NCBI GenBank assembly: GCA_003566255.1
Contig: PXEC01000138.1
Span: forward strand, 1 to 20,108
Source of the DNA: Candidatus Peregrinibacteria bacterium
GTDB lineage: Bacteria > Patescibacteriota > Gracilibacteria > UBA1369 > LOWO2-01-FULL-3
Direction of reading: 5' to 3'
Length of the DNA: 20,108 bases
Positions 1 to 6,266 of the stretch are shown piece by piece. Within the stretch, counting starts at the first letter, position 1. Each line of letters starts with the position of its first letter. Position numbers and translations under genes: made by a program. The notes beneath the pieces were generated by a model. The model saw nothing but the letters and a program-made list of their open reading frames with translations. It searched no databases and was not told the DNA's origin.

Positions 1-110
1 CATTCGCAAAGGATTCTTTGATTCACCTCACTGAGAACCCTTCTTCTTAACCCATCCTTTTCACCTTGAATGACAGAGTCCGCGAATTCAAATTCAGTTA
101 CAAATTCCAT
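1..110 (-). CDS. Possible 5' fragment of an unidentified gene running off the left edge
   Basis: An ATG at 110-108 on the minus strand opens a frame that stays free of stops for 36 codons to the window edge. It begins MEFVTEFEFADSVIQGEK and is rich in charged residues. I do not recognise a family. A short competing open frame exists on the plus strand from base 3 to a stop near 51, so the coding strand is not certain. There is no clear Shine-Dalgarno motif, and only the few bases upstream of the ATG lie outside the repeat-bearing stretch. It should be regarded as a candidate only, because 110 bases is too short to judge. Confidence 0.25.
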   Translation of the reverse strand, partial: MEFVTEFEFADSVIQGEKDGLRRRVLSEVNQRILCE

Positions 111-174
111 ATTAAGATTTGTTAAAGGATGGGCATACTAAACAATAATCAACATTTTGTCAAGTAAAACGTCC

Positions 175-275
175 CAGGTACAACTTTTGACTTGGGCAAA
201 ATTGCACCTGACCCCATTTTCGTGGCTTACCGTAGCCAAAACGGCGCGTCCAAAATTGTACCTGACCCCATTTTC
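175..275. repeat. REP/RAYT-type repeat region: two 25-bp direct repeats plus an inverted half-copy
   Basis: Two direct repeats lie at 197-221 and 251-275. They start at equivalent bases 54 bp apart and differ at one position (c205 versus t259). Each contains the core ACCTGACCCCATTTTC. An inverted partial copy, CAGGTACAA at 175-183, matches the reverse complement of TTGTACCTG at 256-264 exactly and that of the first repeat with one mismatch. The first repeat can therefore fold with 175-189 into a hairpin with a short loop around 190-196. From memory, sequences of the form ...ACCTGACCCC... are common around IS200/IS605-like and REP-associated tyrosine transposases. No transposase is visible here, so this would be a solo remnant or a non-autonomous element. 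Apart from this, 111-274 holds no convincing gene. Confidence 0.55.
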
Positions 276-679
276 TACAGATTCGCCCCCAGATCGTTCA
301 ACGCCCGCTTAAAGCCTTTTAAAGCGGATTTGACCTCGGATTTTTTTATATCCCCCAGCTCATGCGCCACACGATTGCGTAATTTGTGAGCGGACCAAAC
401 CCCGTTTCTATCGGAAAAAAGAGGACCTGCTTTCTTTAGTTTTTCTCCCAACGGCCCTTGATATCCACGGACTTTCAAAGTGTAATCCAGTAATTTATCG
501 GCATCAATAATCGCTTCCTTTGGGTTAACCTGATGGATTCGAATTACTCTGTCCCAGTGCGAATGAATATACTTAAGTTCCCGCTGTCCGATTTTTCGTT
601 TTTTACCCTGCGCAAAAAACACCCAAACAGCCAAAACAAAAGCCAAAACCAAAAACAAAATTACCAAAACTTCAAACAT
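275..679 (-). CDS. Membrane-anchored HEPN-like domain protein
   Basis: This is a 134-residue protein with one N-terminal transmembrane helix (about residues 3-23), a basic linker (GKKRK, 25-29) and a helical cytoplasmic domain. Near its C-terminus is RNRVAH (101-106), which fits the R-x4-6-H signature of HEPN domains. In those families the Arg and His are either ribonuclease catalytic residues or part of a nucleic-acid/nucleotide-binding helical fold. The region before it (AIIDADKLLDYTLKVRG, 56-72) is helical, as expected for HEPN. Eight bases separate it from the upstream PH-domain gene, so the two are probably co-transcribed. AGAGG lies just upstream of the ATG as a plausible ribosome binding site. 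The HEPN assignment rests on the motif and helical character only. Whether it acts as a nuclease is unknown. Confidence 0.7.
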   Translation of the reverse strand: MFEVLVILFLVLAFVLAVWVFFAQGKKRKIGQRELKYIHSHWDRVIRIHQVNPKEAIIDADKLLDYTLKVRGYQGPLGEKLKKAGPLFSDRNGVWSAHKLRNRVAHELGDIKKSEVKSALKGFKRALNDLGANL

Positions 680-687
680 ATACCTCT

Positions 688-1296
688 TTAATCATCAATA
701 TGTATTTTTTTATTTTGCGCGTGATAAGCAATCATCTCCGACAGCATATTTTTAAGCGCCTGATGATCCCTAACACTTCTGTTAGCGACATATTTATCCT
801 GATATTTGGAAATGATAGATTCCAACCTTTTCGGTCTTACGGCATCGTTCAAAACAACCGAAGTCTGACCTCCCATCTTATCTATGGTCACATTGCCATA
901 ATTGAAAACGGTGGGCCAAAAGCCTTTAACCGTATATGAAACTCCCTCGATCATGTGATATTCAATCCGCGTGGAAGTGATGTCAAAAAATCCGTTGCGC
1001 TCAATATCCACAGCCCCGAAATTGGTAAGAAGCCAGACATCGAAATACCAGTCCAAAAATTTGTAAATCATTCCAAATACCCCGACAGCCATCCAAATAC
1101 CCCAGGCGACGATCAGAGCCGGAAAAAGAAGATACAAGATAGAAGGGATGAACAGCCCGAAAACAAAAGTTTTAAACACCGCTTTGAAAAACACAAAAAC
1201 ATGACGATGCGCGACATGCAGAACCCTTTCACCGTCATCCAAAAATCTGGAAAAAATACGATCGTTCAATTTCATGACATTTGGTAACAAAGCCAT
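688..1296 (-). CDS. Bacterial PH domain (YdbS/YdbT-like, bPH2) two-TM membrane protein
   Basis: The product is about 202 residues. A short cytoplasmic N-terminus precedes two hydrophobic helices (about 40-60 and 62-80), followed by a soluble domain starting WYFDVWLLTN and containing DITSTRIEYHMIEGVSYTVKG. That matches the usual layout of bacterial PH (DUF304-type) proteins, in which a helical hairpin is followed by a beta-rich PH fold (about 82-170). The C-terminal 30 residues are charged and probably helical. I chose the ATG at 1296; an ATG at 1305 and a TTG at 1323 are also in frame. TACAAT on the minus strand directly abuts the 1305 ATG, which fits a -10 element serving the 1296 start. It is divergent from lepB and leads the HEPN-like gene. 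The biochemical role of these proteins is not well defined. Confidence 0.75.
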   Translation of the reverse strand: MALLPNVMKLNDRIFSRFLDDGERVLHVAHRHVFVFFKAVFKTFVFGLFIPSILYLLFPALIVAWGIWMAVGVFGMIYKFLDWYFDVWLLTNFGAVDIERNGFFDITSTRIEYHMIEGVSYTVKGFWPTVFNYGNVTIDKMGGQTSVVLNDAVRPKRLESIISKYQDKYVANRSVRDHQALKNMLSEMIAYHAQNKKIHIDD

Positions 1297-1306
1297 TATA
1301 TTCATA

Positions 1307-1335
1307 TTGTAATAAAAAATCAAAAAAGATATGAT
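1307..1335 (+). promoter_or_regulatory. Predicted sigma70-type promoter for lepB
   Basis: TTGTAA (1307-1312; 4 of 6 to TTGACA) is followed by a 17-bp spacer and TATGAT (1330-1335; 5 of 6 to TATAAT). The expected transcription start is about 1342. That falls on the tandem ATGATG at 1341-1346, so the transcript would have essentially no leader. This is a reading of the sequence only. Confidence 0.55.
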
Positions 1336-1340
1336 ATAGA

Positions 1341-2048
1341 ATGATGCAAGAAGAGTCGAAAAAGAAGATGAAAAAGGCCCTGTTGTGGTTGCTGGACTTG
1401 GGAGTAAACGTAATAATAATCTTTGGTCTGGTGTTCATAATACAGAAATGGCTGATCGCGCCCTTTGACGTTTCCGGAGCGTCAATGTGCGATACCCTGA
1501 ATGTCGTGGACGGCGAATGCGTAAACAATCAAGGAGAAAAAATAATAATAAATAAAGCCGCCTACGTTTCCGGAAATCCCGAAAGGGGTGATATTGTTGT
1601 GTTTGCACCACCCCAAGAAACAAACGAAAAATATTACATAAAAAGAATTATAGGACTCCCCGAAGAAACAGTAGAGATAAAGGACGGGCATGTATTTGTC
1701 ACAAAAGCATCCACTGAAGAACAGATAGAATTGGATGAGGGATATTTGAGTGAAGAAAACAAGGGAAACACTAAAGCCTATGTAAGCGGTTTTTCAGTAT
1801 TTGAAATCCCGGAAGACCACTACTTCCTATTGGGAGATAACAGAAGAGCAAGTACGGATTCAAGAAGCTGCTTTGAAAGCTCGGTCACGATGGAATGCAA
1901 AAATAATCCCCAAAACGCGTACGTCCCAAAAGAGAACATAAAAGGAAAAACGTGGTTTGTCTGGTGGCCACTTTCAAATATGCGGATAATAAGAAGCCAA
2001 ACGTACGCTGTGGATCAAGCGATTTCCGAATCCCTCGCGGAAAAATAG
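1341..2048 (+). CDS. lepB: Signal peptidase I
   Basis: This membrane serine protease removes signal peptides from exported proteins. One N-terminal transmembrane helix (about 20-38) is followed by the S26 catalytic domain. The nucleophile is Ser48 in VSGASM and the general base is Lys101 in YYIKRIIGLP; the conserved GDNR box is 165-168, followed by STDSR. At 235 residues it is a normal length. The usual Pro after SM-x is replaced by Asp (SMCDTL). Four Cys (50, 60, 177, 186) lie in the extracytoplasmic part, close enough in two pairs to form disulfides. The start at 1341 is tandem with 1344, and another ATG at 1368 would remove nine residues without touching a motif. The 3' end overlaps the convergent gene ending at 2015 by 34 bp. 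Confidence 0.93.
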   Translation: MMQEESKKKMKKALLWLLDLGVNVIIIFGLVFIIQKWLIAPFDVSGASMCDTLNVVDGECVNNQGEKIIINKAAYVSGNPERGDIVVFAPPQETNEKYYIKRIIGLPEETVEIKDGHVFVTKASTEEQIELDEGYLSEENKGNTKAYVSGFSVFEIPEDHYFLLGDNRRASTDSRSCFESSVTMECKNNPQNAYVPKENIKGKTWFVWWPLSNMRIIRSQTYAVDQAISESLAEK

Positions 2049-2398
2049 AATTCCAACAAAACGGCTGCTCCAACAAGAAGCAATCCCGACCACCAAGTCA
2101 GAACGCGGAGCATTTGAAAAACAAGACAAAAAACAGCAATAAGACTGAGGAATGTCCCCTGCCTCATGGAAACATTGATATGTTTATAAAATATCTCATT
2201 TTTGAATAACCAAAGTCTAAAATAAAATCCCAAAACTCCAAAAGTGCCGGTGAGAGCTATGAACAAGGTGATGAAAAACAAAATTAACGCGATGGACAGA
2301 TTAGCGTAAGGTGAAAGCTGAGTAATCACAAGAATCCACCCGATCCAGGCAAACAAAGCGGAAACTCCTATAATAGCCAAATACTTATGATGATTCAT
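2015..2398 (-). CDS. Four-TM membrane protein of unknown function
   Basis: This is a 127-residue, very hydrophobic protein with four predicted transmembrane helices at about 7-27, 35-57, 81-100 and 103-120. A short polar, partly basic loop (FRLWLFKNEIFYKHINVSMRQG) separates helix pairs. I do not recognise the family, and no catalytic motif is visible. Its start lies 14 bp inside the end of the uracil-DNA glycosylase gene, indicating translational coupling or at least one transcript. Its own 3' end overlaps the convergent lepB by 34 bp. The C-terminus (SARDSEIA) is therefore encoded opposite lepB codons. No Shine-Dalgarno motif is seen. Confidence 0.7.
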   Translation of the reverse strand: MNHHKYLAIIGVSALFAWIGWILVITQLSPYANLSIALILFFITLFIALTGTFGVLGFYFRLWLFKNEIFYKHINVSMRQGTFLSLIAVFCLVFQMLRVLTWWSGLLLVGAAVLLEFYFSARDSEIA

Positions 2399-2957
2399 TC
2401 AATTTTTTTAATATTAAGGGGATCATTTCGAAATCCTCAAAAAGAACATCTTTCTTTCTTGAATCATATAATGCAACGGCGGGATGGTAAAGAGGCAAAA
2501 ATACCTGCCTGTCCTGCCATATTCCGGTAGCCCTTTTGGGTTGCCCATGGACTTCCGAAATCTTGAGACCCGGAAGGAAGTGTCCCATGGAATGTCGTCC
2601 CAGAGTAACAATCAATTTGGGCTTTATGATCTTTATTTGCTCATCCAGATAAGGACGACATGATCTCACTTCATCCGGGAGGGGATCTCTGTTTGAGGGC
2701 GGCCGGCATTTCACCACATTGGTAATAAAAACCTCATCACGGGACATTCCGATCGATTCGATCATCTCCGTTAACAAGCGGCCGGCCGCCCCGACAAACG
2801 GCTTCCCTTGTAAATCCTCATCTCTCCCCGGCCCTTCCCCAACAAAAAAAACATCCGCGTCCCACGATCCGTCTCCGGGCACCACATTCGTTCTACCCTC
2901 ACAAAGACCGCAAAGGCGGCAATTCGCTATTTTTCCCAATAATTCATCTTTCAGCAT
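2385..2957 (-). CDS. udg: Family 4 uracil-DNA glycosylase with [4Fe-4S] cluster
   Basis: This base-excision repair enzyme removes uracil from deaminated DNA. The 190-residue length is typical of family 4 (UDGa/TTUDGA type). Motif 1 is GEGPGRDED (40-48) and motif 2 is HPAVAL (158-163), replacing the HPSPLS of family 1. The iron-sulfur cluster ligands are Cys13 and Cys16 (CRLC), Cys84 (VVKCRPPSNR) and Cys100 (RSCRPYL). AAAGGA sits four bases before the ATG, one of the clearest ribosome binding sites in the window. The gene overlaps the 3' end of the upstream membrane-protein gene by 14 bp and the downstream one by 14 bp. A bacteriophage-polymerase-like origin (the 'phage SPO1 DNA polymerase-related' annotation) is an older name for the same family. 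Confidence 0.93.
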   Translation of the reverse strand: MLKDELLGKIANCRLCGLCEGRTNVVPGDGSWDADVFFVGEGPGRDEDLQGKPFVGAAGRLLTEMIESIGMSRDEVFITNVVKCRPPSNRDPLPDEVRSCRPYLDEQIKIIKPKLIVTLGRHSMGHFLPGLKISEVHGQPKRATGIWQDRQVFLPLYHPAVALYDSRKKDVLFEDFEMIPLILKKLNESS

Positions 2958-3681
2958 CGAGTCCTTTGATATATCGATTCAAAGCAAACCGCCCCGCAGC
3001 CGCCAAAAACAGGACAGGAACAGCATAAAGTAAAATCCTTGTAGAGACATCTTTCACCACCAACTCAACAAAAAAGGAAAAAATATTCAAGTCGGGCACA
3101 GGCAAGAACAAAAAGGAAAGCGCCGAAATAGAAAGCAACAGAGAAGCCACAAAAATCGCTCCCAGCTCCGCCTTCAAAATTTTATGCCACGGTTTGAGAA
3201 CAACCAAAGCAATCAAAGCCAAAAGTAAAAGAAGAAAAGCCCAGACAACGGAAATAAACATATTGAAAATTCCCGAAATATATTCAACAAAATTCCCCTC
3301 GATGTCCTCCCCCACCTCAAATGTAAAAATCAAATCCTCCGGCAAATCGGCAAAAGAAATGGTTATCATCAGTTCCCCATCCTCGACAACGGCCGCGTTC
3401 AGGTCATCATAAAAAGTCCCCAAGAGGACAGAAAAATCGTCTTTGGAAACATCATCCTTTAGCACTTCAACAACCTCGTCAATCGACAAATCCGTAAAAA
3501 CCTCCTCAGACAACGATTCCGCCAACTCATGAATCATCAGATCATAACCTTCGGGAGCAAGTTTCTCGGTATAAAAATCCCGATTCTTCAAAGTGCCGTA
3601 TGTCTCGGTCAAAAAAATCGTCGAAACAGACCCGACCGCGAAAAGAATAGTGAAAACAACAACCAAAAATTTTCTAAACAT
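2944..3681 (-). CDS. Membrane protein with large extracytoplasmic loop, unknown function
   Basis: This is a 245-residue protein. An N-terminal helix (about 5-25) is followed by an acidic, helical loop of about 110 residues (26-135, rich in Glu, Asp and Leu). Three more helices lie at about 138-160, 172-195 and 215-232, and the C-terminus is basic (RFALNRYIKG). The loop should lie outside the membrane. I do not recognise the family; no Cys or clear catalytic residues stand out. It is the first gene of a three-gene operon with udg and the four-TM protein, with overlaps of 14 bp at both junctions. A promoter with a consensus-like spacing places transcription initiation on the A of its ATG. Confidence 0.75.
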   Translation of the reverse strand: MFRKFLVVVFTILFAVGSVSTIFLTETYGTLKNRDFYTEKLAPEGYDLMIHELAESLSEEVFTDLSIDEVVEVLKDDVSKDDFSVLLGTFYDDLNAAVVEDGELMITISFADLPEDLIFTFEVGEDIEGNFVEYISGIFNMFISVVWAFLLLLLALIALVVLKPWHKILKAELGAIFVASLLLSISALSFLFLPVPDLNIFSFFVELVVKDVSTRILLYAVPVLFLAAAGRFALNRYIKGLDAER

Positions 3682-3687
3682 GACGAC

Positions 3688-3716
3688 AATCTAACATACG
3701 ATTCCAAATTCGGCAA
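3688..3716 (-). promoter_or_regulatory. Predicted extended -10 promoter, leaderless, for the membrane protein-udg operon
   Basis: On the minus strand TTGCCG (3716-3711; 4 of 6) is followed by a 17-bp spacer ending in TGT and the hexamer TAGATT (3693-3688). The TG-N before the hexamer is the extended -10 element. The expected start of transcription is 3681, exactly the A of the ATG. There is no room for a ribosome binding site in such a transcript. Confidence 0.55.
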
Positions 3717-3765
3717 AAATCTGTTAATCTCAAAAAGCTAAAGTTATTTGTTAACCCAAAAAAAC

Positions 3766-4329
3766 ATGGATGCAATTCTTATTCTGATCGGAGTGATAGT
3801 ACTCCTCCTGATCATCCTCGCTGTGCTTTACAACTCACTCGTAAAGCGAAGAAACCAAGCAAAAGAGGCCTGGAGCGGAATAGAAGTACAACTAAAAAGA
3901 CGATATGATCTTATCCCGAACCTCGTAAACACGGTGAAAGGCTACGCAAAACACGAAAAAAGTGTATTTGAAAACGTAACGAAAGCAAGAACATCCGCAA
4001 TGCAGGCAGGCAGTGTAAAAGATAAATCCCAAGCGGAGAACATGCTTAGCGGAGCCTTAAAATCACTTTTTGCGGTATCAGAAAACTACCCCGCCTTAAG
4101 AGCAAACGAAAACTTCTTAAGCCTTCAACAAGAACTGACAGACACGGAAGACAAGATCATGGCGGCACGCAGATTTTACAACAGCACGGTCAAAAAGCTT
4201 AACACCGCGCTTGAGAGCGTACCCACCAACATAGTCGGAAAGATGTTCAAGTTTGAAAAACGCGACTTCTTTGAATTGGAACCCAGTGAAATAGCCGCCG
4301 CTCAAAAGCCCACCGAAGTTAAGTTTTAG
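3766..4329 (+). CDS. lemA: LemA family membrane protein
   Basis: The product is about 187 residues from the ATG at 3766; an in-frame TTG at 3748 is the alternative. A single N-terminal transmembrane helix (about 3-22) has a very short external N-terminus. It is followed by the LemA helical domain beginning YNSLVKRRNQAKEAWSGIEV, with RRYDLIPNLVNTVKGYAKHE and the later AARRFYNSTVKKLNT typical of the family. The C-terminal FEKRDFFELE segment is also characteristic. The molecular role of LemA is poorly defined. It is frequently encoded next to HtpX, as here with only 6 bp between the genes, which suggests a role in membrane proteostasis. I could not find a convincing promoter in the 84-bp divergent gap. 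Confidence 0.93.
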   Translation: MDAILILIGVIVLLLIILAVLYNSLVKRRNQAKEAWSGIEVQLKRRYDLIPNLVNTVKGYAKHEKSVFENVTKARTSAMQAGSVKDKSQAENMLSGALKSLFAVSENYPALRANENFLSLQQELTDTEDKIMAARRFYNSTVKKLNTALESVPTNIVGKMFKFEKRDFFELEPSEIAAAQKPTEVKF

Positions 4330-4335
4330 GGAAAA

Positions 4336-5316
4336 ATGAAGAAAGAATTGCCAAGAAACATTTATGACCAGATAAGATCGAATCGCTGGCGGACCGGCGC
4401 ACTTTTTTTAATGTTCCCCCTGATCATTTTGGGACTCACGTATCTGGGAATCCTGTTGGCGATAATATTCTCATCGGATCCCGAACTTGTAACCACAAGC
4501 CCGATAGAACTGGCCAACATGATGATGAGAACAATAGGGTTCTGGGTAATAGTAGCCGTATTTATCTATTCAGCCATAAGTTATTTTGCGGGCTCAAAAA
4601 TGATAATGGGATACGCGGGAGCCAAACCCATCAAAAAAAGAGACAATCCCACTCTTTACAACGCCGTCGAAAACATATCAATAACTGCGGGGATGGCAAA
4701 AACTCCTGAAATTTACATAATTGAAGATCAAGGACTTAACGCGTTCGCGACAGGAACACATCCGGACAACGCGAAAATAGCAATAACGAGAGGACTTTTG
4801 GAAAAACTGAGCAAAGCCGAAATGGAAGCGGTGATGGCACATGAAATGGGGCACGTATTGAACAGGGACATAAGAGTAATGTTGATAGTGATAACACTTT
4901 TGGGCTCAATACAAATAATAGGAGAGATGATGTTGAGAACCGCCTATTTTGGAGGAAGAAGCCGATCAAGAGGAAGTGGCATAATTCCCCTGATAGGTTT
5001 TTTATTTATAACGGTAGGAGTATTGATGGGGATGCTCACAAAATTCGCGATAAGCAGAGAAAGAGAATATCTCGCGGACGCCACGGGAGCTTTCCTTACA
5101 AGCAATCCCCTAGCCTTGGCTTCCGCGCTTGAAAAAATATCAGCCAATCCCGGATCACAAACACTCGGATCCAAACCAACTATAGGTAGTATTTGCATAG
5201 AGGACCCCACTATCAAAAAATCTTTATCCGGCGAAAAAAAGCAAAGTTTTTGGAAGAAAATATGGTCCACTCATCCGCCGGCATCGGATAGGATAAGACT
5301 TCTTCAGAGATATTAA
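4336..5316 (+). CDS. htpX: HtpX-family M48 membrane zinc metalloprotease
   Basis: This membrane metalloprotease degrades misfolded or damaged membrane proteins. The zinc site is HEMGH (169-173) with Glu170 as catalytic base. The third ligand is Glu244 in REREYLADATG. Transmembrane helices lie at about 23-45, 67-88, 183-200 and 215-233. The 326-residue length is slightly longer than E. coli HtpX, including an insertion near the C-terminus, and it ends THPPASDRIRLL, the conserved C-terminal M48 motif. The upstream lemA is 6 bp away; AGGG four bases before the ATG could serve in ribosome binding. fmt follows 8 bp downstream. Confidence 0.95.
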   Translation: MKKELPRNIYDQIRSNRWRTGALFLMFPLIILGLTYLGILLAIIFSSDPELVTTSPIELANMMMRTIGFWVIVAVFIYSAISYFAGSKMIMGYAGAKPIKKRDNPTLYNAVENISITAGMAKTPEIYIIEDQGLNAFATGTHPDNAKIAITRGLLEKLSKAEMEAVMAHEMGHVLNRDIRVMLIVITLLGSIQIIGEMMLRTAYFGGRSRSRGSGIIPLIGFLFITVGVLMGMLTKFAISREREYLADATGAFLTSNPLALASALEKISANPGSQTLGSKPTIGSICIEDPTIKKSLSGEKKQSFWKKIWSTHPPASDRIRLLQRY

Positions 5317-5324
5317 AAAAACCA

Positions 5325-6266
5325 ATGAAAATAATATTTTTCGGTACCCCTGAAATAGCGGTAAAAACACTTCAAGTCCTGCACATGATGCCGGATATTG
5401 AGATAGCGGCGGTAATAACCCAACCGGACAAAGAAACAGGAAGAAAAAAAATAAAAACTCCGCCTCCTGTAAAGATCGCGGCGGAAAGAATGCAACTGAA
5501 AGTTCTTCAACCCAAAAATAAAAAAGAACTCCTGGAGGTTTTGGAGAATTTCAGCCCTCCGGATTTTTTCGTGGTATTCGCTTACGGGATGATTCTCCCG
5601 GAAGAAGCGCTAAAGATTCCAAAACACGCCGCCATAAACATTCACACTTCACTACTTCCGAAATATCGCGGAGCATCCCCCATCCAAACAGCACTCTTAA
5701 ATGGAGACAAAGAAACGGGGATAAGCATAATAAAAATGGACAAGGAGATGGACCACGGTGATATTTACCTGCTAAGACGGATACAGATCAGTGATTTTGA
5801 TAATTACGAATCACTCTCAAAAAAACTTGGAGAAATAAGCGCCATAACCATGCCCCTTGCCCTTCAAGACATACTTTCCCAAACATTACCCCCCATAAAA
5901 CAAAACCACGCCAAAGCCAAATACTGTAAAAAAATCGAGAAAAAAGATGGCGAAATAGATTTCAAAAAATCCGCGGTGGAAATAAAAAACATGCTGAAAG
6001 CCTATACCCCATGGCCGGGGATTTTTACAAACATAAAAGGGAAAAAAATCGAAATAACGGAAACGCACATCGATGAGAACCAATCGCTGAAACCCGGTGA
6101 ATTCAAAATCGAGGACAATTCTCTGAAAATAGGAACATCCAAAGGCATTTTGATACCAAAAAAAATAAAACCCGAGGGGAAACAGGAGATGGATACAAAA
6201 TCTTTTATAAACGGTTACTCAAACTTATTCATGCCCAGAAAGAGGACAAAAAGAACCTGCCCCTGA
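5325..6266 (+). CDS. fmt: Methionyl-tRNA formyltransferase
   Basis: The enzyme transfers a formyl group from 10-formyl-tetrahydrofolate to Met-tRNAfMet for initiation. The N-terminal Rossmann domain starts MKIIFFGTPEIAVKTL. The catalytic triad of the GART fold is visible as Asn105 and His107 (NIHTSLLPKYRGASPI) and Asp143 (MDHGDI). The C-terminal OB-like tRNA-binding domain includes AYTPWPGIF. At 313 residues the length is normal. The last roughly 15 residues (NLFMPRKRTKRTCP) follow the usual end near FINGYS and are encoded opposite the end of the convergent O-antigen-ligase-like gene, an overlap of 52 bp. It is the third gene of lemA-htpX-fmt. Confidence 0.95.
   Translation: MKIIFFGTPEIAVKTLQVLHMMPDIEIAAVITQPDKETGRKKIKTPPPVKIAAERMQLKVLQPKNKKELLEVLENFSPPDFFVVFAYGMILPEEALKIPKHAAINIHTSLLPKYRGASPIQTALLNGDKETGISIIKMDKEMDHGDIYLLRRIQISDFDNYESLSKKLGEISAITMPLALQDILSQTLPPIKQNHAKAKYCKKIEKKDGEIDFKKSAVEIKNMLKAYTPWPGIFTNIKGKKIEITETHIDENQSLKPGEFKIEDNSLKIGTSKGILIPKKIKPEGKQEMDTKSFINGYSNLFMPRKRTKRTCP

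Noticed and set aside
2021..2047. Possible terminator hairpin after lepB (TTTCCG ... CGGAAA)
   Set aside because: It lies in coding sequence of both convergent genes, and no T-run follows on either strand.
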